64,000 nucleotides of DNA, taken from NCBI GenBank assembly GCA_020055645.1, contig CM034546.1:81220001-81284000 (forward strand), read 5' to 3'. Numbering within the stretch: the first letter of the stretch is position 1; each line of letters begins with the position of its first letter. Below the pieces are notes generated by a model. It saw only the letters and a program-made list of their open reading frames with translations. It did not search any database and was not told the DNA's origin. Shown piece after piece: positions 12,351-23,454 of this stretch. Both the position numbers and the translations under genes were made by a program. Source of the DNA: Tomocerus qinae. Taxonomy: Eukaryota > Arthropoda > Collembola > Entomobryomorpha > Tomoceridae.

Positions 12351-12480
12351 TATGTGTCATAGGCCATGAGAGGACATGGCCTGTCACCGTGACAGCCTAG
12401 GCTGCGAGAGGTTCCTCTCAAAGCCTAGGTTTTGAGAGGACGGTATGGCAGGCTCTGAGAGGACGGTCAGTTTGGATAAG
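12351..12480. other. GC-rich short repeats, right arm only
   Basis: Contains repeated gagaggac and palindromic tgacag/ctgtca and cctaggct motifs. It has no counterpart in the left arm, so it is an insertion or a loss on the other side. No function assigned. Confidence 0.4.
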
Positions 12481-12767
12481 AATGAGACAACATGGAACAT
12501 TTTTGGTGTGTAATCTGTGTAACTTGCAACTGTAACTTGAAATAACTTATTTTTAACTTGCACTGACTGAATCTGGCTTAGTCCAGATTCACTGATTTGA
12601 TTTGTATAATATGGTTCTTATGCCTTCAATTTAGGATTTTAGGGTGGGGGACTATTTCGATATGGGGAACTAAGCATTTGGAGAGCCATATTTTCCCAAA
12701 TTTATTCATTTAGTTCCCCAACTGGGGAATTATTACGATATGGGGAATTAAATCGATTAATACGGTA

Positions 12768-13807
12768 TTTTATTTCCTCAACGACTCACTTTTGTAGGGG
12801 GTTTTGTGTATGTAGCTAACCTCTAACCCGATATTTGCCATGAACAAAACATAGGAATAAGCCAGCCTTAAGATTTTCTCATCTTATATTTTTCTTGTCT
12901 CTAGTACAATTTGACTTTACATTTGCTTTTTTATGTAAATGTTTAGCTTAAAATTCTATCCATTATTTAAAAGCAAATGTCAAAATGTTTGTTTAAATCT
13001 CGGTTACCTTTCTGAAAATCACTTTCCTACATTTAAATATTTTTGATTCTTATCTAACAATTATTTTTCAAAAAGTTATTTTTAATTTTGAAAGTTGTTT
13101 TTTAGGTTTCATTTAAAAAATTTAAATAAACTATTCTTTCTGCCTGTACTGTATAAAAAACTAAAACAAGTTTTTTTTTACCTTTTGTGAGCTTAATTTT
13201 ATTTTATTTTATTACTTTAATCTTACAAATCCCGAATTTGCAAACTAAAATTGCCGTAGATCGATGTTGCTCACTTTGGATCGGTTGCTCAGCCCATTTT
13301 GTCGTTCGCGTTGCATTTCTGTCTCAATTATTATGTAGATGTAGTCGGCCAGCAACACGTATAGCCCATGAGGTGAATTATCCGTAGATGCCAGGTAGTT
13401 GTTGGGTCAACTTCCATCTCGATGTCCATTCCAGAGCCAAAATGGATATTCGGTCGGATCGGGTCACTTTGTTTGGTTGCTGTAGTGCGGAGTCATCTCG
13501 AAATTCGCCAGGGTATAATGCCATCGCACTCGCAATTACTCGCAGTCAGAGTGCACAAAAGTTAAACACGAGACGATTTTAGTAGATAAAGAGAAACAAC
13601 TAAGTTCGTTGTGAATGGAGTCAGTTTTAAGGGTGTTCACAGATTGCACTGAATTAAAGTTTTGATTCTGAAGTAAATTTTGCTTGGGTATTTTATGATT
13701 GGTCAGCTAAATCAAATTTGTGTATGTATGATACTTTTGGTATTTAAATTTTTTATATGTAGTTGTTTGCCTCTTAAAATAATTACTTGTCCTGGGTTTC
13801 GTGCACC
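12768..13807. other. Unassigned intergenic DNA
   Basis: No gene recognised. Two abutting frames in the same phase (13187-13387 and 13388-13582) are separated by a single TAG and match no family I know. The stretch contains an internally repeated phrase (tcactttg...ggttgct) and is locally richer in G+C than its surroundings, so it may be part of an unrecognised element. Confidence 0.35.
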
Positions 13808-13815
13808 ATTGTAAT

Positions 13816-13978
13816 CAGGCACGTATCTAGAAATTTGTTCAAGGGGGGCGGAAGCAATTATTGTACCAAAAATAAGATTTTTGCAATTTTAGGCCATTTT
13901 TGAGAAAAAAATTCTCTTTTTCTCAGATTTAGGGGGGGGCGCTGCGCCCCCCCCCGCCCCCTACTAAATACGTGCTTG
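13816..13978. mobile_element. hAT-type MITE with 8-bp duplication
   Basis: Inverted ends CAGGCACGTATCTAG and the complement ctaaatacgtgcttg enclose 163 bp. The flanks are the perfect 8-bp repeat attgtaat (13808-13815 and 13979-13986). The interior includes long G and C runs around a gcgctgcgc palindrome. A truncated relative lies at 54807-54901. Confidence 0.85.
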
Positions 13979-13986
13979 ATTGTAAT

Positions 13987-14904
13987 ATCCCTTTTACGGG
14001 TATTATAGATCGGGTAACTATGTTGACCTGGTGGTTAAATTATGGAATGATTAGACTGAAATATTGAGAGTATTTTAAGAGGGTTGATTAAAGTAGAGTT
14101 TTATTATAGAATTTTAGTAGTGTTAACGGCTCTTGGTCGGAGACCAGAGCTAAGTTTAAGGGCTACATTGTGAGTGAGTGAGAGTCCGTTTCTGACTAAC
14201 ATAATTTGTGACCGCCCCTTGTCATGTCATCCCTCGGTATTTATAGGTCTATCGGTACATGTGTTTGTCAAAAACCTTACATACTTAAACAATGGCAACT
14301 TGTTTGTGTTACAATTTTAAGAACTAGAATTTAAGTATGAGAAGGATGAATAGGATCTGTTCATTGGGAAAGAATTGGGTTGACAAATAAATGCTTAGGT
14401 TGCAGTTTACAAGCCTTACAAAGTATTTAGATTACACACTGAACTAAAAATTACAATTCCTTACATTATCATACAATAAAAGTCCAACTAATACTAAAAA
14501 TGCCAATGTACATAACAATATGTATAAAATTTCAAGTTTCAAACGATGACATCTTCAAGCCAGAGAAAAAAATGTGAAATTTTCAAATTAAAACCTGTAG
14601 AATAAGTTTTGAAGAATATTTTTCACATTTACTACATGGGTGTAGGACCAGTAATCTCAGATCCATTGAACTTGGCCAAAAAAAGTACTACTTTTGTTCA
14701 CCTTATTTCATTGCAACATACAGTAATTGTTATTATTATTTCGCTCTTTATATTCGAAAAACAATGAATCAAATGTTGCCATACAAAAGGCTCAACTTCA
14801 GCTCAAACTTCGAGTCGAGCAAATGAAACGTGGGAGGTCTAACTCCACTATTCCACTACGAGTCTATTGAGGAACAACTCATAACCGAAACCCGACTACC
14901 GTGA
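13987..14904. other. Unassigned DNA with one dispersed-repeat copy
   Basis: No gene recognised. About 14522-14690 belongs to a dispersed family (agagaaaaaaatgtgaaatt, then gtaggaccagtaatctcaga), seen again in rearranged and partly inverse form at 59640-59960. A small hairpin (tatccc...gggta) lies near 13985-14005. Confidence 0.5.
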
Positions 14905-15046
14905 TTGACTAAATATGCGAATGCGATTGACTACAAATACGACTGCGATTGACTACATATACGGCTGCGATTGACTACAAATACGACTGCGATTGACTAC
15001 AAATACGACTGCGATTGACTACATATACGGCTGCGTTTGACTACAT
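14905..15046. repeat. 22-bp minisatellite
   Basis: About six units of tacgactgcgattgactaca-type sequence. Confidence 0.85.
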
Positions 15047-15715
15047 ACTGTAGAAATTATCAATTCTCGACCTTTTTCAAATAATAACCGCAAGTGAAAA
15101 TCGCTTCTGATTGGTGGATGCATTTTTAAAATTGACCAATCACAACACAGAATTCCATGGCAAAATTTTATATGATTTTCATTAATCATTCCCAGGGGAA
15201 ATATTTATTTCAACACTGAACTTTGAACAACAGACGTGTGATAGGAAAATACGGACTAACACTTTTAGCGTCATTGCAAACTTATGCACTGTACTCAACT
15301 CTATGATGTAATAAAAATTATAGTTGACTAACTTGAACAGTGAACTTGAAACTGAAAAAGCAATAGACTGTTATAGACTAACTAAATTACCTGCTTAAAT
15401 ATGAATATATTTTTTTGTTCGAAAATTTTTAATTTGATTTTCAGTTTGACTTTATTGGAACATCATTTGAATGACATTTCGAGATTTTGGAACATATTTT
15501 GAGTGCCAATTATTTTGAAATTTTGGATACTTTTTTGAGTGTGAACATTTTCTGGGATTTTAATATTTTCTCAACAACAAAACTGCAAGTCAAGTTTTCC
15601 AATTTTTGTGGATCACTCCAATTTTGGCAAAATCTCGAAAAAGTTGAAAAGTCGACCACCTCCAATTTTGATGAAAATTGGTGGAAAAATCATTAGTATC
15701 ATCATTATCATCATC
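15047..15715. other. Unassigned AT-rich DNA
   Basis: No gene recognised. The 69-codon frame at 15487-15696 has low-complexity, tandem-like wording (ttttggaacatattttgagt variants) and is not supported as coding. Confidence 0.4.
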
Positions 15716-16575
15716 CCATAAACTCTTATAGCGGAATGGGGTCATCCACTATATCGAAAACTTTAAACTTTGTAATTAAATTCTTTAAATGCGGATTTAG
15801 ATGTAATTGAGTATGCTGATTTTAAAATTAGACACCAATTAAATCCGCTTTCATAGAATTTAATTACAAAGTTTAAAGTTTACGATACAGTGGATGACCC
15901 CAATCCACTATAGAGGTTAATGGGATATGAAATTGGTACCCAATTTTGAAATCAGCATACTCAATTACATCTAAATCCGCTTTTATAGAATTTATCACAG
16001 TTTAAAGTTTCCGATATAGTGGATGACCCCATGCCGCTATAGTGGATAATGGCATATGAAATTGGTGTCCGATTTTGAAATCAGCATACTCAATTACAAC
16101 TAAATCCGCTTTTATAGAATTTATTACAAAGTTTAAAGTTTCCGATATAGTGGATGACCCCATTCCACTATAGCGGTTGGTTGTTGGGATATGAAATTGG
16201 TTTCCAATTTTGAAAACAGCATACTCGATTACATTTAAATCTGCTTTTATAGAATTCAATTACAAAGATTAAAGTTGCCGATATAGTGGATGACCCCATG
16301 CCGCTATAGTAGTTGTTGGGATATGAAATTGGTGTCCAATTTTGAAAACAGCATACTCGATTACATTTAAATCCACTTTAATAGAATTCAATTACATATT
16401 TTAAAGTTTCCGATGTAGTGGATGACCCCATTCCACTATAGCGGTTAATGGGATATGAAATTGGTGTTCAATTTTGAAATCAGCATACTCAATTACATCT
16501 AATTCCGCTTTTATAGAATTTAATGACAAAGTTTAAAGTTTCCGATATAGTGGATGACCCCATGACACTATAGCG
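15716..16575. repeat. ~130-bp tandem repeat with an inverted first unit
   Basis: Six to seven units of 129-136 bp, each with gtggatgacccc followed by an inverse partner (ccactata/tatagtgg) and aaatccgcttttatagaatt. The first unit (15716-15840) is inverted relative to the rest. A 35-bp scrap of the family is at 40236-40272. Confidence 0.85.
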
Positions 16576-16889
16576 GTTGCAAGGGCACAAGCATAGTGTT
16601 CGATTTTGAAATCGGTAGGGTAATTTACAAGTGATTTTTTCCAAAAGGATTCATCGAATTTATGTGGGTTGTAGGGTGTAATCACAATGGGAATTCGGGT
16701 AGTGTGTACTAGCGTTGGCCTTTTATAATACTGAGAGGCTACGACTAACGAGAGACTCATTCTTCTCTGCACTCCCACATTTTTGCTCAAAAGGGTTGAA
16801 GAGTACCTGTATTATTGTTAATTAAATGAATTCTTAATTCCATCCAATTCAATATTGTGTAAATATTGAAGCATGCACTGCACAGTTGA
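16576..16889. other. Spacer before the LINE target site
   Basis: Continuation of unique DNA after the ~130-bp array; nothing recognised. Confidence 0.35.
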
Positions 16890-17229
16890 TTTATTTCCAA
16901 TAAGATTGATTGATTGATTTATTGATAAGATTTTATTTAATGCACTTGACGAGCAACGGCCCATAGATAGAGCATGACAATGTTATACATACGTTAAATA
17001 TAAGATAATATACTAGTAATACAGATTTGCTAGCCGAATAACTGATAACTTCGTAAGAAATATCCCATTTACATTGGGTAAATAAAATACCTCTTCTACT
17101 AACGTGTGGACAGATACTTTTGCCCCCTCCCTAAGCCACCCGAATTACCAGGACATACCCATCCTTTGGATATGAAAATTACACTCTGCACCAGCAGATC
17201 AGAACAGAATATTACTATTAGGATTATCT

Positions 17230-18470
17230 TTACTTAGTGTACGCATCAACTTCATTGTCAATTTCAAATTGGTTTAAAATCTTAATTCTATTTAGCGCGG
17301 TCATAACAAATTTGATTAAAGATTTAATTTTCTCATAATTATTAAAATCAATAATTTGAAGTATATTAAAACGGTTGCTATCAATTAGAAAAGGAGCTAG
17401 TGAGCGGTCGTGGATTCGACAATCTAATATTAAGTGTAACAAGGTATTTGGGTTTTTAAGTTACAAATTTGGCACGATTCGTTTTCGTCAAATTTAAAGA
17501 TAGTCTTATTGTAAAACAAAAAGTCCGTGTTGAGTCTTAATTGCGCAAGTAGGGTTACATAATTTCTGGGGAGTTCACACTTCATTACAAATGAGGTAGA
17601 GTTCAGAGTAACATTTTTAAAGATTTTGTAAAAACTATATTTTTCGTGGTTATCAAGAGCTACAATGTCTTCTGCTTTACAAAAATCCTTTATTGATTTA
17701 CATATTGACTCAAATTGCAAGGCTATTATGAGGGGATTGAGGTCATTCCATAAAGGTAACAAGTTTAAAACATTGAATATCATGCTACAATGAAGGGACC
17801 AATTGAATGTTGGATCCTTGTCTGCGTAACTTGTTCTAACAAGTTGGACAAAGCATATTTTAGGGAATCTGTGAGATTCCATATTCAATATCTTGAATAA
17901 ATACATAATTAATCTTTTATACACTTCTACCTTAGTTTTGTCACGAGAAGTTTCAAGACAGGTTATACACCCTGGGACAGTTGATTTTACACCTAGAACT
18001 TTCCTTAAAAACTGGTTTTGGTTAATTTCAATTACGGCTAAATAATTTAAGTTCCATATCTGGCTGCAGTAGAGCATTGAAGAATGAGCAATGGAATCAA
18101 ATAGTCTTGTTTTTACCCCAGGTTTTACTATACCACCTTTGTAAATGAGATCACTTACAGCGGATTGTGCAGCATACGTCTTTTTTTTGAAATATGATGA
18201 GGCCTTAAGAAATTTGCAGGACGAGGAGAAGGGTGAAGGGGACGCCCAGATAAGTGTATTCGTTAACAATTTCAATCTTCTTTCCTTGATAGGTGAAGTT
18301 TAGGTGCTTTTCTAAAGGTCCTCCTCTCCGAAAAACAACAATTTTCGTTTTCGCAAGGTTTACCTGGAGTTTGAGAGATTCAAAGTATTTTTGCAAGTCT
18401 CTTATTTTTCGTTTAAAACTGAATTTGTTGTTTGATACCACTACGGCGTCATCTGCAGATCTGCTTGAGA
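17230..18470 (-). pseudogene. LINE ORF2, RT motif C to C-terminal zinc motif (3' segment)
   Basis: Minus-strand reading starts at the catalytic motif (SADDAVVVS, Y of YADD changed to S), followed by NLAKTKIVVFRRGG and NEYTYLGV, all standard for the palm/thumb of LINE RTs. It continues to a C-terminal CQIC...HLILDC (CCHC-type) cluster. The frame is broken near 18240 and near 17440, so three separate open stretches (18205-18498, 17430-18275, 17230-17442) represent one ancestral product. Residues upstream of SADD in the longest frame do not look like RT, marking the inversion junction near 18470. Confidence 0.85.
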
Positions 18471-18539
18471 GCGCGCGGAACTTTGAAACGGTGCACATGG
18501 GAAAAATTTTGCTCTTATTGATTTTTAATTAAAATTTTG

Positions 18540-19667
18540 CTAAATTCATAATTTCTGGCTCCTTCAAAACCAAAATGGTATTTAAATGTATAAAACCACT
18601 GAAAAATCAGTTAAACGCACCAAAGAAGACCTTGACGGCAGTATGGGCAGTTTCGGATTCTCCCGAGAAAAGTGAAAAAAATGGAGACTAAGACTAATGG
18701 ACAAACTAGGTCGATCAATTGGCACAACAGAGTTACACATTCTGAGGGTCAAATAAAAGTGATTAATCGCACTCTACGGAAGAAAAACATTATCATCCAG
18801 GGATAGGAAGAAAATGACCTCGAAGACCGTGACCAGCTGCTGCAAAAATTTGAAAACTTGCTGCGTCAATTAAAACTGAAAAATATTCTTCTGGAAGACA
18901 TCTACAGAATTGGAAGACCCAAACCAGGCACCAAACGCCCAGTTTAGTGAAATTAGTGAGATCCATGGACAAGCACGACATTCTCCAAAATAAGAAAATG
19001 ATCAAAGACCCGCTGTTCATAAACGAGGATCTGACCATAGACGAACTGAAGCGGACCGTTTTTCCAAGTTTTATATCTGCCCCTTGGGCGTGTATAGTTC
19101 AGTATGTCAAATGAAGGGATGCCACTTCACAATGCTGTCTAACTCTAAGACTGACTGTCCCTCTCTAGTGACGATATCTATATGCTAAAAAACTGTCGAC
19201 TGACAAAGCAAACTAGATCAGAATTAGTGCTTTTATTAGGGCACTAATCAAATCAATTTTCTACAATTAAATCAATTTCAACAATAATATAAATTATTAT
19301 TTTCGGAGAGTCACTTTCCGTGTGGCACACTTGCTCGACTGCTTCAATGCAACAACTGGCTTCTCTTCTTTCTTTCCCTTCTCCTTCGCTCGCTTCTGCT
19401 TGTCGTTCTGTTGTGGCGCAATCTTCAATTTTCGACGACACGAACGAAAAGGCCAAACTGCATTACGTAAGAAAGCAAAGGAGCTTCGAGCTGGAGATCC
19501 GGACATCGCTTCCAAAATTAGAAAGACAACGGTGTCTGTGCTGAGAGGAAACAAAGGGGAAGGTGTCTTCATTACCGATCCGGAGGGCAGAATTTTTTAA
19601 AAAAGCGGCTAGGAAAATGTGAAACATACAGCCCATGGAGCAGACGAAAGCCCCAAAAATTAACTAC
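18540..19667 (+). pseudogene. LINE ORF1 remnant, interrupted by a solo LTR
   Basis: Plus-strand readings with KNIIIQG, DIYRIGRPKPG and FINEDLTIDE are the conserved phrases of the ORF1/RNA-binding protein that precedes ORF2 in many arthropod LINEs. The frame is interrupted at 19046 by an LTR and continues directly after the LTR's second duplication (19446 onward, KKAKELRAGDPDIAS). Several point stops and frame changes are present, so it is dead. It is the 5'-most part of the inverted segment. Confidence 0.75.
19047..19440 (-). mobile_element. Solo BEL/Pao-type LTR nested in LINE ORF1
   Basis: A 394-bp insert starts TGAAGCGG and ends CGACGACA on the plus strand, flanked by the 5-bp duplication cgaac (19042-19046 and 19441-19445). 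Its minus-strand start TGTCGTCG matches the first bases of the 398-bp LTR of the BEL element at 33101-39644. Like that LTR it begins with a coding tail: RRKLKIAP here against RRILKVPP there, then a lysine-rich stretch (KRAKEKGKKEEKP) and a stop. The rest has diverged, so it comes from a related family and not from the same copy. Confidence 0.85.
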
Positions 19668-21663
19668 ATTTTTTAATTGGAATATCGAAGGTATCAAAAA
19701 ACTTTATACACTAAACTCAGATGACAAAAATGTTTTAAGACAATTTTCAGTGATTGGCTTAGGTGAAACTTGGGATATGAGTGAATCAAAATTACCAAAT
19801 TATTTGTCAAATTATGATTATTTTTCAAGCAGGGGTTAAAAAACATAGAAAAGGTAGAGCGCTAGGGGGTCTAGCTTTGTTATTCAACAAAGAAAAAGTT
19901 AAATTAATTAATGTTCTAAGTAAGTGTGACGTATGGATTATTTGTGAGATTAAATGTCTAAAGAGTAATAGGAACTTAATTGTGGGCACAGTCTATATTC
20001 AACCAGATGGTAATCACGAAAACAAAATAAGATTGTTGGGTATTTAATGACATGAGCTGCATAAATAAGATGCCCTGCATCTTAGGGGGAGATTTCAATG
20101 GGCGCATTGGGTCACACAATAATGTTAATAACGCGAGCCTTACCAATTTTGATTTTGCTACTAGGAAATCGTGTGACACCATCACAAATAAATTTCAAAA
20201 CAATCTAATTGCTTTCTTAGAGGAACACAATTTGACTGCAATGAATGGAAGAACGAGGAGTGACAAGACGGGAAACTTCACCTTCGTAAACAGCAATGGG
20301 AAAAGTTTAATTGACCTGATGGTGGTAAACAATAATTGTCTAGAGTATGTTATTGATTTAAAGGTGCTTAATATTAATGAATCTGCACATTTTCCTATTG
20401 CTATTTATTTAGGAAAGGTTTGCAGCACAAGCATTTGGAGAGAGAGTAAATTAAAATGGAAAGGGTCAAATATGTTGCCTTATCAGAATAAAATGAGATC
20501 ACTTACCAGTGGAGAGTGCACTTACGCATCTTTCAAACAAGCCATGACGCTTGCAGCGGAGGAATCTAACATGAAAATACAGCAAAAAGTTATCCCCGAT
20601 GCCAGTTGGTTTGACTCAGACTGTAGACGATCCTTAAATAAATGCAAATATCTGAACAAGCTTGCAAAAAAGAGAAACTGGAATGAAGAATCAATAACTA
20701 AATACGCTTCAGCTAAAATGGAATACATAAAGCTTCGTAAAAAGAAAGCAAAAGAGAACTATGAAAATCTTCGACACAAAATGAACAACATTAAACCGTC
20801 CATTGAATTCTGGAAATCTTCGATTGCTTTGACGTAAGGCCACAATCTATTGCCCGATCACCAACGAGGATTGGCTTGAGTTCTATAAAACAATTACGCC
20901 ACCAAGATTTTACATCCAAAAATGCTTCCAGGATGTGGGTAACCAAAGTTTGACTTCCAGCTTCACAAATAAAGAAATAACAGGAGCGATTACACTACTT
21001 CCAAACAACAAAGCACCGGGTCCGGATCAAATATCTAATAAATTTTTAAAAAATCTACCTGCCGAATCTATCCGTACATTGAAAAATGTCTTTAATGGTA
21101 TTCTGAACACTGAAACACCGCCAGAAGAATGGTCCGAATCTTTAACTGTGATGCTACATAAAAAAGATTGTATGAACAATCCTGAAAACTATCGTCCAAT
21201 TGCGTTGCTGAACTCATCGATGAAACTATTTATGTCCATCTTAAAGCGAAGACTTACTAAATGGGCGGACGTTGCCAGATGCACAAGCTGGTTTCAGGAA
21301 GGGTCGAGGGTGCGAAGATCAAGTCTTCACGCTAAACAGTGTCTTACAATTGGGAACCCGGAATTCAAATAAAGTATACGCTCTGTTTGTTGACTTCTCC
21401 CGTGCTTTCCCCAGTATCTCACACAAGCTACTTTGGGATCGCCTTTTTGAGCTGGGAGTATCAGCAAAAATTATACGAATACTACGAAACATTTACTCTC
21501 AAACAAAAACGAAGATTAAGCTGGAAAATGGATATACAGACGAGATTCCGATAACGGAGGGCATTCTAGAAGGGTGTCCACTCTCACCCCTACTATTCTG
21601 TCTCTACATTCACGACTTCAGTTAGAAAGGAGTCGAGATCAACTCGCAGCTTACAATTCATGC
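19668..21663 (+). pseudogene. LINE ORF2, endonuclease and RT up to motif C (5' inverted segment)
   Basis: The AP-endonuclease domain is visible in order: FNWNIEGI, FSVIGLGETWD, GGDFNGRIG, SLIDLMVVN and SAHFPI (the SDHxP site changed to SAH). RT follows with NNKAPGPDQI, ENYRPIALLNSS, AGFRKGRGCEDQ, FVDFSRAFPSISH and EGCPLSPLLFCLYIHDF. A stop follows at 21623-21625, but LINE-like reading (KGVEINSQLTIHAL) continues to about 21660, where the target duplication begins. Frame changes occur near 19840, 20840 and 21290. The YADD motif is absent because it lies in the oppositely oriented 3' segment. Confidence 0.88.
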
Positions 21664-21680
21664 TTTATTTCCAATAAGAT

Positions 21681-21996
21681 AGAAAGGTCGACTTATTTTT
21701 AATTTTGCACTCGGAAAGGTTGAGTTTCAGTCTGATTATTTTAATTTTTTTTCGTTCGGGAACTCGTTTCTTAACCAGATGTTGTCCGCCCTAAACACAT
21801 AACAACATAATAATTAATATATATCTTTTGTCCAGCAAATGCTAAAAGTAATTTCCGGTAAATACATTATTTATTTTAATGTGTATTTAATTGTTGGTGC
21901 ACTTGACATCACTGACAGCCAAAAATGCTTGGGCTTACCATAGAGGTAGTATTATTTTCGGTGCTGGGTTGGTGACAGAGCACCTTGGTAAGGATT
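21681..21996. other. Spacer, possible 3' region of the neighbouring relic
   Basis: AT-rich, nothing recognised. On the minus strand it would be the 3' flank of the exon-like sequence ending at 21997. Confidence 0.3.
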
Positions 21997-22480
21997 TCAA
22001 GCAGGAAAACTCGAGTTAAACGAATCATCTGTATCGATGATTGTATTTTCTTTATCTGGATCATCCGAAGTTTGAATACTGGCAAATCGCTTTTTAAAAG
22101 CATTGGTAATCGTAGATTGGCAATCATTATGTGAGTTTTCGGCAGAGGGTCGTATCAATGTAGTTCCGTTTCGCAATCTATCAATGTTAAAAGCGTGTAC
22201 ATTACATTTTGTCTGTGTACGTTTAGGTAAAAAGCAATAAAATATGTTACACTATTATACCTTGATTCACAAAATTTAACTGTTCCAATATTCTTTAAAA
22301 CATCACTTATAGGAATTTTAGGTTCTACATCCTTTTCGACAGCATTGTTGGCTTACTCTAAGGAATCTGATTTTTTGTCTTTTATTTCAAAACAAGAGAG
22401 TTTGCGGCTTGCGGTGACCACATTATGCATCATTAAAGGTAGCGGAGGAGGTGGTGGCCCAACTGCTTTACCTACCTCAA
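21997..22480 (-). pseudogene. Two decayed host-like exons, resembling a mitochondrial fission regulator C-terminus
   Basis: Minus-strand reading from about 22480 gives a proline run (VGPPPPPLPL), then after one in-frame TAA at 22351-22353 the phrase IPISDVLKNIGTVK. At 22260 there is a GT donor and at 22213 an AG acceptor (48-bp candidate intron). The next stretch reads DRLRNGTTLIRPS, then ITNAFKKRFASIQ, then an acidic tail and a stop at 21997. A poly-proline block, a VLK(D/N)xxxVK phrase and a late (A/N)xKxKFA phrase occur in the MTFR1/Chppr family from memory. The splice phases do not match and a stop is present, so it is a relic, a sequencing-indel casualty or a false resemblance. Short introns argue for a genomic relic and not a processed copy. 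Confidence 0.35.
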
Positions 22481-22504
22481 CTGTAGACGCAGTTGATCCC
22501 ACCG

Positions 22505-23425
22505 TCATTTTAAATAACCGCGTTATTTTCAATAACCCCGTCACTGTAAATAACCCCGTCATTTTTAGTAACCCCGCCATTTTCAATAACCCCGTCATTT
22601 TCAATAACCCCGTCATTTTCAATAACCCCGTCATTTTCAATAACCCCGTCATTTTCAATAACCCCGTCATTTTCAATAACCCCGTCATTTTCAATAACCC
22701 CGTCATTTTCAATAACCCCGTCATTTTCAATAACCGCGTCATTTTAAATTACGCCATCATTTTAATTTAAATAACCACGTCATTATAAATTACGCCATCA
22801 TTTTATTTTAAATAACCCCGTCATTTTAAATTACGCCGTCATTTTAATTTAAATAACCCCGTCATTTTAATTTAAATAACCCCGTCATTTTAAATTACGC
22901 CATCATTTTAATTTAAATGACCCCGTCATTTTAAATTACGCCATCATTTTTATTTAAATAACCCTGTCACTTTCAAATTTTTCATGTTTTCTCTGATAAT
23001 TTGTCGCCCACCCCCAAATTTTTTTCTGACTGTGGCCCCGGTAAATGACCCCGTCATTTAAAATAGACGTCATTTTAAAAGACCCCACATTTTAAATAGA
23101 CGTCATTTTAAATAACCCCACATTTTAAATGGTCGTCATTGTAAATGCCCCCACATTTTAAATAGACGTCATTTTAAATAGACGTCATTTTAAATAACCC
23201 CGTCGTTTTAAATAATTTCGTCGTTTAGAATCACCCCTTCATTTTGAATAACCTCGTTGTTTTAAATCTATAAATGTAATTTTTTTAAATCTCGTCATTT
23301 TAAATAACCTCGTCGTTTTAATCATGCCTGTCATTTTAAATAATCTCTTTATTTTAAATATTCCCGTCATCTTAAATATTCACGTCATTTTTACCTCATC
23401 ATTTTAAGTAGCTCTGTTATTTTAA
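22505..23425. repeat. 18-bp minisatellite with long degenerate flank
   Basis: About 12 clean units of aataaccccgtcattttc (22505-22745), then a decaying run of 'ccccgtcattttaaata' variants to about 23425. Because 18 is a multiple of three, both strands stay open (NNPVIF and LLKMTG repeats). These frames (22345-22770 plus, 22353-22742 minus) are artefacts. A scrap of the CCACCCCC...GTGGCCCC MITE family lies at about 22970-23045. Confidence 0.9.
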
Positions 23426-23454
23426 TTAGCTACAACTACTTTAAGGGAAGTGTC

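Larger units (their letters stand above)
6822..12765. mobile_element. 5.9-kb fold-back element with long inverted arms
   Basis: The ends are inverse: CCGTATTAATCGATTTAGTT at 6822 and the complement (aatcgattaatacgg) ending at 12765, both bordered by TA (6820-6821 and 12766-12767). Outer arms (6822-6947 and about 12655-12765) share gttcccca/tggggaac palindromes. Inner arms (7545-~8900 and ~11280-12350) are long near-complementary copies. The core is a one-sided tandem array (8340-11265). The TA border suggests a TA-specific DNA transposase family, but TA could also be part of the terminus. No transposase frame was found apart from a short acidic coding-like relic. Confidence 0.7.
16907..21663 (-). 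mobile_element. LINE insertion with 5' inversion (twin priming)
   Basis: The 17-bp sequence tttatttccaataagat occurs at both 16890-16906 and 21664-21680, a typical LINE target-site duplication. Next to the left copy is the (TCAA)n-type 3' tail of a minus-strand LINE. That 3' segment runs to about 18470, beginning at the RT motif-C region. From about 18500 to 21663 the upstream part of the same kind of element (ORF1, endonuclease, RT up to just before motif C) lies on the plus strand. The two halves are complementary in coverage, as expected from twin priming. Length is 4.76 kb including a nested solo LTR. The clade looks CR1/Jockey-like (AP endonuclease plus RT, short-repeat tail) but is not fixed. 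Confidence 0.85.

Noticed and set aside
13980-14435. Possible LTR (TGTAATATCCC ... GATTACA)
   Set aside because: No matching duplication; the left tgtaat is explained by the hAT MITE target duplication.
22345-22770. 141-codon plus frame and 129-codon minus frame with NNPVIF / LLKMTG repeats
   Set aside because: Produced by an 18-bp minisatellite that keeps both strands open; no start context or domain.
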